Source of the DNA: Beijerinckiaceae bacterium
Lineage (GTDB): Bacteria > Pseudomonadota > Alphaproteobacteria > Rhizobiales > Beijerinckiaceae
Length of the DNA: 53,058 nt
Reading direction: 5' to 3'
Assembly: GCA_947380915.1 (NCBI GenBank)
Contig: CANCSY010000002.1
Coordinates: 1-53,058 of the forward strand
The notes under the pieces were generated by a model. The model was not told the DNA's origin. It worked only from the letters and a program-made list of their open reading frames with translations, and ran no database searches. This document shows, one piece after another, positions 42,163 to 50,539 of the stretch (position 1 is its first letter; every line of letters begins with the position of its first letter). The position numbers and the translations under genes were made by a program.

Positions 42163-43224
42163 ATGAATAGCCCTGTCGCCAAGTCCACCTTCGCTTTCGC
42201 CGCCGCTACGGCCGGAGCGCGGCTTGCGCCCTTCACCATCGAGCGCCGCCCGGTGGGTCCGCGCGATGTTCTGATCGAGATCGATTACTGCGGCGTCTGT
42301 CACTCGGACCTGCATATGGTCAGGAATGATTGGGGCATGTCGGCTTTCCCCATGGTGCCCGGCCACGAGATCATCGGGCGTGTCGTCTCCATGGGCGCGC
42401 AGGTGACGGATCTGGTCGCCGGTCAACGCGCTGGCGTGGGCTGCCTTGTCGATAGCTGCCGCCAGTGCGAGGCCTGCGAGGACCATCTTGAGCAATATTG
42501 CTCCAAGGGATTCACGCTCACTTACAGCAGCCCCACCAAGGATCCGGGCGGCCTCACTTTCGGCGGCTACTCCAAACAGATCGTGGTTGACCGCAACTAT
42601 GTGGTCACTGTGCCTGAGAACCTCGATGCGGCCGGCGCCGCCCCGCTGCTCTGCGCGGGCATCACCACTTATTCGCCGCTGGCCCACTGGAAGGTGGGAC
42701 CTGGCATGACCGTCGGCGTCATCGGCCTTGGGGGCCTCGGCCATATGGGCGTCAAGTTCGCCCATGCCATGGGCGCGCGGGTGGTCATGATCACTACCTC
42801 GCCGCAGAAGGGCGAGGATGCAAGGCGGCTCGGCGCCGATGAGGTGCTCGTGTCAACCGACGCGCAGGCCATGGAGGCCTCGACCGGCAAGTTCGACTTC
42901 CTGCTGAACACGATTCCCGTGCCGCATGATTTCAACGCCTATATGATGCTGCTGAAGCGCGACTGCACCATGTGCATCGTGGGCGCCATCGGACCGATCG
43001 CGGCCCTGAATACTGCCCCCCTCATCATGGGCCGCCGCAATGTGGCGGGCTCTTTGATTGGTGGTCTCAAGGAAACGCAGGAGATGCTGGATTTCGCAGG
43101 GCGGCACAACATCGTCGCCGATGTGGAAGTCATCGACATCGCCACCATAAACGAGGCCTATGGGCGCATGCAGCGCAGCGATGTGAAATATCGCTTCGTC
43201 ATCGATCTGGCGACGCTGGGCTGA
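42163..43224 (+). CDS. Zinc-dependent alcohol dehydrogenase (CAD/YahK type)
   Basis: NAD(P)-dependent oxidoreductase, 353 residues, of the cinnamyl-alcohol dehydrogenase subgroup. Catalytic zinc ligands lie in DYCGVCHSDLHMVRND and VPGHEIIGRVV. The structural zinc site is the four-cysteine loop CRQCEACEDHLEQYC. The Rossmann motif is GLGGLGHMG. GGAG before the ATG is a good ribosome-binding site. Substrate is probably an aldehyde/alcohol pair, not further definable. It has no functional link to the motility genes upstream. Confidence 0.93.
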   Translation: MNSPVAKSTFAFAAATAGARLAPFTIERRPVGPRDVLIEIDYCGVCHSDLHMVRNDWGMSAFPMVPGHEIIGRVVSMGAQVTDLVAGQRAGVGCLVDSCRQCEACEDHLEQYCSKGFTLTYSSPTKDPGGLTFGGYSKQIVVDRNYVVTVPENLDAAGAAPLLCAGITTYSPLAHWKVGPGMTVGVIGLGGLGHMGVKFAHAMGARVVMITTSPQKGEDARRLGADEVLVSTDAQAMEASTGKFDFLLNTIPVPHDFNAYMMLLKRDCTMCIVGAIGPIAALNTAPLIMGRRNVAGSLIGGLKETQEMLDFAGRHNIVADVEVIDIATINEAYGRMQRSDVKYRFVIDLATLG

Positions 43225-43587
43225 GAAGTCAGTGAGTTAAGAAGAGCCGGGCGGTCCTGTGGCTGCCCGGCTCATTTATGTTCGCACCCTTTATGAGCGG
43301 CTGCGGATGGCGGGTGCGGCGCCGACCATGGCGCTCACTCATTACAACTCATGGTCAGCAGAGGGTCACCGCCTCGCCGGCTTTCGGGCCTGCTTTTGCA
43401 TTTGTGCTGCGTTGCACAATCATCAGCTGCTTTCATAAATTTGTCTTTATTTTGGATGCCGCGAATTTTTGGCGGCTCAGCAGTTGACAGGGTAAATATA
43501 TTCCTTAAACCGTCCCCCTTAAAGCCACGCTCATGCTGTTACGTGCCGGTTCTGGCCCGTGCGTAAGGAGGCTGAAAGGAGTTTGAC
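43225..43587 (+). other. Intergenic region with terminator before the RTX protease
   Basis: A 363-bp spacer. It holds the terminator of the dehydrogenase gene (43244-43277), then AT-richer DNA with a lone TTGACA (43484-43489) but no matching -10 at usual spacing. A doubled ribosome-binding region (AAGGAG at 43565-43570 and AAAGGAG near 43575-43581) lies just before the protease ATG. No gene is visible in it. Confidence 0.6.
43244..43277 (+). terminator. Terminator after alcohol dehydrogenase gene
   Basis: Perfect 9-bp stem GAGCCGGGC (43244-43252) with GCCCGGCTC (43265-43273), followed by ATTTAT. Confidence 0.75.
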
Positions 43588-46287
43588 ATGTCAGCTTTTA
43601 ATAGGGCGCAAGCTAAATCAGGCAACCTGTTTATTGATGGCCTGCTCTATGAAAGCGGATCAAATTCCGGCACTGTGGTGAAGTGGTCGGATCCTCAGTT
43701 GACCTTCAGTTTCCCGACCAATTCGAGTTTCTATTATAAAGATGGTTTGGGTCACGCAATTTCTTATCGGGACATTGGCCCTAATCTGGCTGGGACTTTC
43801 GTTGCCTTTAATGACGATCAGAAGGCGGCTGTTCGAGCGGCTTTTGATATGTTTGCATCCATAGCAAACATCAGATTTACCAAAGTGGATGAAACGAACA
43901 CGACCCATGCCAACATCAGATTCGGTTTTTGTGATAGATCAGACACCGATGGTAACGTGTTTGGGGCAACGGTCCTGGGTACTAATTCCAGAGATGAATT
44001 TTATCCAATTTTTAGAAGTAGAGATGTTTTGGCGAACGAGATTTCCATGAATCCATGGGGAATTCCCGGAACCTTGGAATTCGAAAATCTATTGCATGAA
44101 ATTGGCCACAGTGTTGGGTTAGACCACGTCAAATATCCTATCAATAATAATTTCCAATATTTGTACGACAGTCAGGATTTTACAGTGATGTCGTATAATC
44201 AATTCAGGGGCGCCACTTGGGTGGTGCAGCCGGGTGACTATCCGCAGTCGTTGATGATGAACGATATCCGAGCGCTGCAATATCTCTATGGAGCGAATTT
44301 CAATACCAATGGCGGCAACACGACTTATAAATGGGATCCGAATTCCGGGACCGAAACTGTGTCTGAAAATGGGCGCACTTATTCAGTGGCGTCAGTGAAT
44401 AACAAGGTTCGGACAACTGTTTGGGACGGTGGAGGAAATGACACATATGATTTCAGTGACTATCGCACCAACCTTTCCATAAATCTGGAGCCTGGAACCT
44501 GGTGTCTCACTTCAGCTGATCAGCTTGTCTCCTTGCAATTGGGCGACAGAACCTTTGAGGCCGTTGGGAATATAGCGAACGCTTATCTCTACAACGGGGA
44601 CACGCACTCGCTCATCGAAAACGCGATAGGCGGCTCAGGTAATGACACAATTACCGGCAATCAGGCCGATAACGCTCTTACCGGAAATGGCGGCAACGAT
44701 TCGCTCGGCGGCGGCGCCGGCAACGATACGCTTGATGGCGGGAACGGTAACGACACGCTTGATGGTGGTGTTGGCAATGATAGGCTGGTTGGCGGGATTG
44801 GCAATGATAGCCTTATTGGCGGCGATGGAAATGACACGCTCAACGGCGACGCCGGCAACGATACGCTTGATGGCGGGATTGGCAATGATAGCCTTATTGG
44901 CGGCGATGGAAATGACGCGCTCAACGGCGGCGCCGGCAACGATACGCTAGATGGCGGGGCTGGTGGTGATAAATTAATCGGCGGCGCTGGTGATGACGTC
45001 TACCTTGTTGATTTCAGTTTGGATCTGGTATTTGAGGCTGTTGGCGAAGGAACCGACACTGTCTATTCCACGGTCGCTTACACGCTTGGCCAAAATGTGG
45101 AAAACCTCACGCTGACTGGCTCGGCCCGCAGAGGCGGCGGCAACGCCCTGGACAATGTCATCACCGGCAACAACGCGGGCGACAGCCTCTTTGGTTATGA
45201 TGGAAACGACAGACTTATGGGTGGAACGTTCGCCGACACGCTTGATGGCGGGAGTGGTGTCGATAGTTTGATCGGCGGCTATGGTAATGACGTATACTAT
45301 GTTGATTCCAGCTCGGATCAGGTGGTTGAGGCTTCTGGCCAGGGAACCGACACCGTCTATTCCACGGTCGACTACACGCTTAGCCAAAATGTGGAAAACC
45401 TCACGCTGACTGGCTCGGCCCGCAGAGGCGGCGGCAACGCTCTGGACAATGTCATCACCGGCAACAACCTGGGCGACAGCCTCTTTGGCAATGATGGAAA
45501 TGACACGCTCAGCGGCGGCGCCGGCATCGATACGCTTGATGGCGGGAATGGCGACGACAGATTAATCGGTGGCGCCGGTGATGACGTGTACTATGTTGAT
45601 TCGAGTTCGGATCAGGTGGTTGAGGCTTCTGGCCAGGGAACCGACACCGTCTATTCCACGGTCGACTACACGCTTGGCCAAAATGTGGAAAACCTGACGC
45701 TGACTGGCGCGGCCCACACAGGGACCGGCAACACCCTGAACAATGTCATCACCGGCAACAATTTGGGCGACCGCCTCTTTGGCGTGGATGGTAATGACAC
45801 GCTCAGCGGTGGCGTCGGCAACGATACGCTTGATGGCGGGAATGGCGACGACAAGCTTGATGGCGGGGCTGGCGATGACAGGCTTTACGGCGGTGCGGGA
45901 AATGACACGCTTGAAGGCGGGACAGGCACTGATTTTCTCAACGGGGGAGCGGGTGCTGATGTCTTTGTCTTCAGATCTGTCAATGCGTCCCTACCGAATT
46001 CTATTGTAAATGGCGCAAGGCTTGATTTGCGCGATACAATCGCTGACTTTGAGGTTGGTCAGGACAAGATCGATTTTTCTGTGATCGACGCCGACACCAC
46101 CCGGGTGAATGATCAGGCTTTTCACTTCATCGGTGAGGGCGGCTTCACCAAACAACAGGTGGGCGAGTTGCGCTATGTCAGAAGCACTGGCGTCTTGTCT
46201 GGCGACATCAATGGCGATGGTGAAGCTGTTTTTCAGGTCTGCCTGGTGAACAAGGCCGCGCTGACCGCAGGCGATTTTATCCTGTAA
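43588..46287 (+). CDS. Serralysin-like RTX metalloprotease
   Basis: Secreted zinc protease of 899 residues in the M10 metzincin group. No Sec signal is present, as usual for type I secretion. The zinc site HEIGHSVGLDH is at residues 170-180 and the Met-turn VMSYNQ has its Met at residue 201. From about residue 350 to 780 the protein consists of glycine/aspartate nonapeptides (GGxGxDxLx) that bind calcium, broken by three 98-residue modules. A C-terminal serralysin/RTX secretion domain follows (GADVFVFRSV, DTIADFEVGQDKIDFS). No secretion ABC transporter is in the window. A doubled AGGAG precedes the ATG and a strong terminator follows. The N-terminal half is much more AT-rich than its neighbours. 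Confidence 0.93.
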   Translation: MSAFNRAQAKSGNLFIDGLLYESGSNSGTVVKWSDPQLTFSFPTNSSFYYKDGLGHAISYRDIGPNLAGTFVAFNDDQKAAVRAAFDMFASIANIRFTKVDETNTTHANIRFGFCDRSDTDGNVFGATVLGTNSRDEFYPIFRSRDVLANEISMNPWGIPGTLEFENLLHEIGHSVGLDHVKYPINNNFQYLYDSQDFTVMSYNQFRGATWVVQPGDYPQSLMMNDIRALQYLYGANFNTNGGNTTYKWDPNSGTETVSENGRTYSVASVNNKVRTTVWDGGGNDTYDFSDYRTNLSINLEPGTWCLTSADQLVSLQLGDRTFEAVGNIANAYLYNGDTHSLIENAIGGSGNDTITGNQADNALTGNGGNDSLGGGAGNDTLDGGNGNDTLDGGVGNDRLVGGIGNDSLIGGDGNDTLNGDAGNDTLDGGIGNDSLIGGDGNDALNGGAGNDTLDGGAGGDKLIGGAGDDVYLVDFSLDLVFEAVGEGTDTVYSTVAYTLGQNVENLTLTGSARRGGGNALDNVITGNNAGDSLFGYDGNDRLMGGTFADTLDGGSGVDSLIGGYGNDVYYVDSSSDQVVEASGQGTDTVYSTVDYTLSQNVENLTLTGSARRGGGNALDNVITGNNLGDSLFGNDGNDTLSGGAGIDTLDGGNGDDRLIGGAGDDVYYVDSSSDQVVEASGQGTDTVYSTVDYTLGQNVENLTLTGAAHTGTGNTLNNVITGNNLGDRLFGVDGNDTLSGGVGNDTLDGGNGDDKLDGGAGDDRLYGGAGNDTLEGGTGTDFLNGGAGADVFVFRSVNASLPNSIVNGARLDLRDTIADFEVGQDKIDFSVIDADTTRVNDQAFHFIGEGGFTKQQVGELRYVRSTGVLSGDINGDGEAVFQVCLVNKAALTAGDFIL
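44791..44952 (+). repeat. 81-bp repeat in RTX region (two copies)
   Basis: Two copies, at 44791 and 44872, each encoding three calcium-binding nonapeptides; the second starts exactly 81 bp after the first and the opening about 45 bases are near identical. Confidence 0.75.
44980..45861 (+). repeat. Three tandem 294-bp repeats within the RTX protease
   Basis: Units 44980-45273, 45274-45567 and 45568-45861 are each 294 bp (98 codons). Landmark GGAACCGACAC occurs three times at exact 294-bp steps. Each unit encodes a DxVYYVDSSSDQV-type segment, a TDTVYSTVDYTLGQNVENLT strand part, and one or two nonapeptides. Similarity is high at base level, strongest between units two and three at their front and one and two at their back. 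Confidence 0.92.
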
Positions 46288-46335
46288 CCAGTCCGCGACC
46301 CGGTGGATGCCGAGGCGACGGATTTTGATGCAAGG

Positions 46336-46375
46336 CGTCTGTGGTGGTCAGCCAAAGCCACCACAGGCGTTTTTT
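46336..46375 (+). terminator. Strong terminator after RTX protease
   Basis: A 12-bp stem (46336-46347 with 46358-46369, one G-T pair) with a ten-base loop, followed by six T. A standard Rho-independent terminator. Confidence 0.9.
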
Positions 46376-46403
46376 GACATGGAGTCGGTCCTGGCCCCGC
46401 GCT

Positions 46404-46802
46404 CTATTTCCCCGCCATCATGATAAGCTGCAGATAGCAGACCCGGCGACGGTAGCTGCGTTCCTGATTATATTCGAAAATCACCAGGCGGGGCCGCTCC
46501 TTGTTGAGCCTCTCGACCTTGATGTCGATCTCGTCAGGCAACAGGATCCCCAGGCTGCGCAATGCGCGGTGCGGGTTCATCTCGATCTGGCCCAGCAGGC
46601 TGCGGTCGATCCAGCAGCGCGCCAGAACCGCGCCGAGATAGTCGATGATGCGTTCTTTGAGCTGGCGAGAGTCGATGACGATTTCGATCGGAGGTTCCTG
46701 ATCGAATGTGTCCTCGCTTTGCTGAGTCCATGTTTCTGCCGGCCCCACGGGGCCGGAGAGCGGAATGAGCGCGGGTAGATTCTGGGGACTTGACGCAACC
46801 AT
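46404..46802 (-). CDS. Small protein resembling nitrile-hydratase-type leader peptides
   Basis: A 132-residue protein. Residues about 40-110 (ERIIDYLGAVLARCWIDRSL, NPHRALRSLGILLPDEIDIK, VERLNKERPRLVIFEY) follow the pattern of the NHLP family: a helix ending in W-D, then NP-x-x-AL-x-x-LGI-x-LP, then a beta hairpin. NHLP domains occur in nitrile hydratase alpha chains and as leaders of ribosomally made natural products. After the domain comes an unusual basic tail with one cysteine (SYRRRVCYLQLIMMAGK). No modifying enzyme or transporter is near, so a peptide-product role is only a possibility. Upstream lies another small minus-strand gene with a sigma-54-like promoter. Confidence 0.55.
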   Translation of the reverse strand: MVASSPQNLPALIPLSGPVGPAETWTQQSEDTFDQEPPIEIVIDSRQLKERIIDYLGAVLARCWIDRSLLGQIEMNPHRALRSLGILLPDEIDIKVERLNKERPRLVIFEYNQERSYRRRVCYLQLIMMAGK

Positions 46803-46913
46803 AGCAACGCAACCTGCCTGGGCCGCTACCCTACGCTGCGGACCTACACCCAGACAAAGTACAGATAGTTACCAAAAAGGCAACCAGTTGCGGCTCTGGT
46901 TCCACCGTGTTGA

Positions 46914-47144
46914 TCAGGCAAGCACCATCACATCGGCATGGGCGCAGCGCAGCAGGCCGGCGGAGTAATGGACCTGCATATATTCCACCCCGAGCATGGT
47001 CGGCTCGACGGAGACCGGCACGGAGGGGCTGAATTCGGGCTGAATATGGTTCCTGATCGTGTCCTCGACCCGGGCGGGGGCGCAATGGAGGACGATTTTT
47101 TCGACCGAACCGAAAAGGAGTGCCTTCATTCTGTCCATCGTCAT
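46914..47144 (-). CDS. Small hypothetical protein, 76 residues
   Basis: Not recognised. From the ATG at 47144 (a second ATG follows at 47138, with GGGAG upstream) the protein starts MTMDRMKALLFGSVEKIVLH and ends SAGLLRCAHADVMVLA. It is short, mixed alpha/beta in look, with two cysteines. A longer frame to 47210 would begin inside the sigma-54-like promoter at 47194-47209 and is rejected. The gene is 111 bp upstream of the leader-like gene on the same strand, so they may share a transcript. Confidence 0.5.
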   Translation of the reverse strand: MTMDRMKALLFGSVEKIVLHCAPARVEDTIRNHIQPEFSPSVPVSVEPTMLGVEYMQVHYSAGLLRCAHADVMVLA

Positions 47145-47193
47145 GCTCCCGGCACTGACGCATTTCTGACTTGCAGGCGTCGGTTGGATGGCG

Positions 47194-47209
47194 AGCAAGT
47201 CCGGGGCCA
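47194..47209 (-). promoter_or_regulatory. Sigma-54-like promoter of the small-gene pair
   Basis: Minus-strand TGGCCCCGGACTTGCT has the right spacing, an intact TTGCT, and one change in the -24 element (TGGCCC for TGGCAC). The predicted start, near 47183, is 39 bases before the ATG at 47144. Confidence 0.55.
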
Positions 47210-47221
47210 TCAGGGAATGAT

Positions 47222-47242
47222 TTATTAACTATCTGGTAATAA
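47222..47242. promoter_or_regulatory. AT-rich dyad
   Basis: TTATTA (47222-47227), nine bases, TAATAA (47237-47242). Perfect 6-bp arms next to the sigma-54-like element; could be an operator or an upstream activator site. Confidence 0.3.
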
Positions 47243-47473
47243 TGTGTATTTTCAGAAATGGTCGCGTCGGCTGTCGGTGTTCCGTCAGCTTCCCGGAGGT
47301 TTTGGTGGATTTCCCCGGCTGGGGATTTTAAGGATTGCTCCAACATGTCGGGGGCTGCTTGTCGTCGGCGAGGAGGATCCTTGGCCACCACGATATCGCC
47401 GCAGTCAGGCGTGACAAGGGACCGGTCCTTCGGAGCGCGGGCGGGTCATTCCTTCGCGCATCAGGCTTCTGAA

Positions 47474-47941
47474 ATGAGTTCTCGCATGGATCTTCGTCCC
47501 GCCTTCGCTCTGTCTTTTGTCATTCTGGCGCTCGGCCCTTCCCCCCTCAGCGCCCAGGGGACCGGGTCTGCGCCTGCCGGGGCGGAGCAGTCAGGGGCTC
47601 TGGATGGCCTGGCGCGTCGCGCGGGTCTGGGTTCGAAGCCCGTGGAGCCCGCTGGTTTCGTTCGCGAATCCCGTCCCGCCGAGCTCAATTACATTCCTGT
47701 CCACAGCAAGAGGCCCGATGCGCCGGGCAAGCTTCTCACGGCGGACGAGTTGAAGGCCCAGGAACGGGAGCTGGATTCCCTGAAGGCCAGTCATGACGCG
47801 GCCGCAAAACGGTCGTCCAGCAAGGTTGGTTACAGGCCGCTCCAGGCGCCTGGGCAGCCCAAGGGCGCGGCTCCAACCGTTCCCGCTGCGGTCGCCACCC
47901 AGGCGGCGCCCGCGAAGGTCGAAGGGCCAACGCTCCGTTAA
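47474..47941 (+). CDS. Exported protein of unknown function
   Basis: A 155-residue protein from ATG 47474 (47486 is also possible) with a Sec signal (LRPAFALSFVILALGPSPLS then AQ). The mature part is Pro/Ala/Lys-rich with GKLLTADELKAQERELDSLK, a short helix. No domain is recognised. The low-complexity tail (APTVPAAVATQAAPAK) suggests a flexible periplasmic protein. The frame extends upstream to 47258, but that part has no gene-like features. Confidence 0.55.
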   Translation: MSSRMDLRPAFALSFVILALGPSPLSAQGTGSAPAGAEQSGALDGLARRAGLGSKPVEPAGFVRESRPAELNYIPVHSKRPDAPGKLLTADELKAQERELDSLKASHDAAAKRSSSKVGYRPLQAPGQPKGAAPTVPAAVATQAAPAKVEGPTLR

Positions 47942-48035
47942 CGGCTCGGGAGTAGCGTCTTCCCTGCGTTTCGTTTGAAGGATTGGCGCCCCGGCGCCGA
48001 TCAGTTACACCGGCTCAGTTTTCGAGGATGAATCG

Positions 48036-49253
48036 ATGAGCGACTTCCATCGCGTCAAGCGCCTGCCGCCCTATGTGTTCGAACAGGTGAACCGCCTGAA
48101 GGCTCTGGCGCGCGCCAACGGGGCTGACATCATCGATCTCGGCATGGGCAACCCGGATCTTCCGGCCCCCCGCCATGTCATCGAGAAGCTGGTCGAGACG
48201 GCGGGCAAGCCGCGCACCGACCGTTATTCCGCCTCCAAGGGCATCGCTGGTCTTCGCCGCGCCCAGGCCACTTATTATGAGCGCCGCTTTGGCGTGAAGC
48301 TCAATCCCGACACCCAGGTGGTCGCGACCCTTGGCTCCAAGGAGGGCTTCGCCAATATGGCTCAGGCGATCACAGCGCCTGGCGATGTGGTGGTGGTGCC
48401 CAATCCTTCCTATCCCATCCACGCCTTCGGCTTCCTGATGGCGGGCGGCGTGATCCGTTCGGTCAACGCCGATCCGACCCCGGACTTCTTCCATCAGCTC
48501 GAGCGGGCGGTGATCCACTCGATCCCCAAGCCCATCGCCGTCGTGACCTGCTATCCCTCGAACCCGACCGCCTGCGTGGCGAGTCTGGATTTCTACAAGG
48601 ATCTCGTCGCCTTCGCGAAGAAGCACGAGTTGTTCATCTTGTCTGACCTCGCCTATGCCGAGGTCTATTTCGATGACAACCCGCCCCCGTCCGTGCTCCA
48701 GATCCCCGGCGCCAATGACGTGACGGTGGAGTTCACCTCCATGTCCAAGACCTTCTCCATGGCGGGCTGGCGCATGGGCTTCGCCGTAGGCAACGAGCGC
48801 CTGCTGGCGGCTCTGGCGCGGGTGAAGTCCTATCTGGACTATGGCGCCTACACGCCCATCCAGGTGGCTGCCGCCGCCGCGCTCAATGGCCCCGAGGATT
48901 GCATCATCGAGATGCGCTCCATCTACAAGCGCCGCCGCGACGTGCTGGTGGAAAGCTTCGCCGCCGCAGGCTGGGACATCCCCGCGCCGGAGGCCACCAT
49001 GTTCGCCTGGGTGCCAGTGCCGGAGAAATTCCGCCACCTCGGCAGCCTCGAATTCTCCAAGCTGATGATCGAAAAGGCGGATGTCGCTGTTGCGCCGGGC
49101 ATCGGCTTTGGCGAATTCGGCGACGACTATGTGCGCCTCGCCATCGTCGAGAACGAGCAGCGTATCCGCCAGGCCGCGCGCGGTGTGCGCCGGTTCTTCG
49201 ACCAGGCGGACCATATTCTGAACAATGTGGTGCAGATCAAGCGGCCTGCATAA
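48036..49253 (+). CDS. Class I aminotransferase (AlaC / diaminopimelate type)
   Basis: PLP-dependent transaminase, 405 residues. Signatures: DLGMGNPDLPAPRHVIEKLV near the start, YSASKGIAGLRRA, TCYPSNPTACVA, SDLAYAEVYFDD, and the PLP lysine in SMSKTFSMAGWRMGFAVGN (about residue 245). This is the alanine/LL-diaminopimelate aminotransferase subgroup, commonly next to hom in alphaproteobacteria, and would feed amino-acid supply. GAGGATGAATCG before the ATG gives the ribosome-binding site. Confidence 0.93.
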   Translation: MSDFHRVKRLPPYVFEQVNRLKALARANGADIIDLGMGNPDLPAPRHVIEKLVETAGKPRTDRYSASKGIAGLRRAQATYYERRFGVKLNPDTQVVATLGSKEGFANMAQAITAPGDVVVVPNPSYPIHAFGFLMAGGVIRSVNADPTPDFFHQLERAVIHSIPKPIAVVTCYPSNPTACVASLDFYKDLVAFAKKHELFILSDLAYAEVYFDDNPPPSVLQIPGANDVTVEFTSMSKTFSMAGWRMGFAVGNERLLAALARVKSYLDYGAYTPIQVAAAAALNGPEDCIIEMRSIYKRRRDVLVESFAAAGWDIPAPEATMFAWVPVPEKFRHLGSLEFSKLMIEKADVAVAPGIGFGEFGDDYVRLAIVENEQRIRQAARGVRRFFDQADHILNNVVQIKRPA

Positions 49254-49275
49254 GCTGGAACTCCCGAAGATTTGA

Positions 49276-49307
49276 CGACCGGCTATAAAGGCCGGTCGTT
49301 TGCTTTT
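49276..49307 (+). terminator. Terminator after aminotransferase
   Basis: Perfect 8-bp stem CGACCGGC/GCCGGTCG (49276-49283 with 49291-49298), seven-base loop, then TTTGCTTTT. Confidence 0.85.
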
Positions 49308-49391
49308 CGGGGTCCTGTAGACGCGAGGGGCGACTTCTGGTCTCATGCGCGCACGGGCGTCACAGTCGCCCCACAGAACAAGGGATTGGAA

Positions 49392-50453
49392 ATGCGCGGA
49401 ATGGGATCGGCTTGGCTACAGCGTATGGGTTTTCTGGCGATGGCGAGCGCTTCCACGCTGACCGTGGCGGGGCAGGCTAGCGCCGACGACGCCGCCATTG
49501 CGTCCTTCTACAAGGGCAAGACCATCACCATTCTCGTCGGGTCTTCCGCTGGCGGGGGCTATGACACCTATGCCCGCCTCATCGCCCGCCACATGACCAA
49601 GCATATGCCCGGCAACCCCACGGTGGTCGTGTCGAACATGCCGGGCGCGGGCAGCAATGTGGCCGCGAACTACATCTACAACGCCGCCGCCAAGGATGGC
49701 ACGATGATCGGCGCCCTTTACGGCGGCTCTCCGCTGGAGCCCCTGATCGGCACGACCCCGGTGCAGCATGATCCTTCGAAATCCCAGTTTCTGGGCAGCG
49801 CCAATAATGACGTCTACGTCTGCGTGGCGCGCAAGGACGTGCCGCAGCAAACCATCGAGGACGTGTTCAAGACGGAACTGCTGGCGGGCGCCAGCAACGC
49901 CAGCTCCACCGCCGATTTTCCCGCCATCCTCAACGCGGTGATCGGCACCAAATTCAAGCTGGTTCTGGGCTATCCCGGCAGTCGTGAAATTGGCCTCGCC
50001 ATCGACAAGGGCGAGGTGCATGCGGCCTGCGGCCTCGCCTGGCCCTCGGCCTCCGTCACCAACCCCGGCTGGTTCGGCGAGAAGGGGACCATGCGCGTGC
50101 TGCTTCAAGCCCATCCCAAGGGCCATGCGGAGCTGAACGCCATGGGCGTGCCCAACGCCATGAGCTTTGCGAAAACCGATGAGCAGCGCGCCATGCTCGA
50201 ACTGTTCTTCGCGCAGGAGGTCTTTGGACGCCCCTATGTGGTCGCGCCGCAGGCGCCGAAGGATCGTGTCGAGGCCCTGCGCATGGCTTTCTGGGCCACG
50301 CTCAAGGATCCCGAACTGCTGGCGGACGCCAAGCGCGCCAATCTCGAGGTCGATCCTGTCTCGGCTGACGATGTGCAGGCCCTCATCGCCAGGATTTACG
50401 CCGCGCCAAGAGAGATCACGGAAAAGATTAAGAAGGCCATCCAGCTGAACTGA
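49392..50453 (+). CDS. Tripartite tricarboxylate transporter substrate-binding protein
   Basis: Periplasmic solute receptor of the Bug/TctC family, 353 residues. It has a signal peptide (ending GQASA), the family start FYKGKTITILVGSSAGGGYD TYARLIARH, and MPGNPTVVVSNMPGAGSNVA. Substrates are usually carboxylates. The membrane partners TctA and TctB are not beside it, so it is an orphan receptor here. AGGGA lies before the ATG at 49392; the frame extends upstream to 49272 across the previous terminator, which is unlikely to be translated. Confidence 0.9.
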   Translation: MRGMGSAWLQRMGFLAMASASTLTVAGQASADDAAIASFYKGKTITILVGSSAGGGYDTYARLIARHMTKHMPGNPTVVVSNMPGAGSNVAANYIYNAAAKDGTMIGALYGGSPLEPLIGTTPVQHDPSKSQFLGSANNDVYVCVARKDVPQQTIEDVFKTELLAGASNASSTADFPAILNAVIGTKFKLVLGYPGSREIGLAIDKGEVHAACGLAWPSASVTNPGWFGEKGTMRVLLQAHPKGHAELNAMGVPNAMSFAKTDEQRAMLELFFAQEVFGRPYVVAPQAPKDRVEALRMAFWATLKDPELLADAKRANLEVDPVSADDVQALIARIYAAPREITEKIKKAIQLN

Positions 50454-50539
50454 GCGGGAAGGGCTCCTGCGCCCCTCCTTGCCCGGGCGCGCCAGAGCGA
50501 TTAGCGTTTGACCGAATCGGCAGTCGCGACGAGGATCCC

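Larger units (their letters stand above)
47145..47473. other. Spacer between divergent small genes
   Basis: A 329-bp stretch between the minus-strand 76-residue gene and the plus-strand exported protein. It holds the sigma-54-like element (47194-47209) and an AT-rich dyad (47222-47242). An open plus-strand frame from 47258 lacks gene-like composition. Nothing else is evident. Confidence 0.5.

Noticed and set aside
43384..43402. Possible sigma-54 element before the RTX protease
   Set aside because: GG-N10-GC spacing is present but the -24 half (CGGGCC) is too far from consensus.
46831..47391. Minus-strand open frame of 186 codons overlapping the 76-residue gene
   Set aside because: Arg/Pro-rich composition, no ribosome-binding site, and it would begin upstream of the sigma-54-like promoter.
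48015..49346. Minus-strand open frame of 443 codons opposite the aminotransferase
   Set aside because: His/Arg/Gly-rich shadow of a high-GC gene; the plus-strand aminotransferase has full family motifs.
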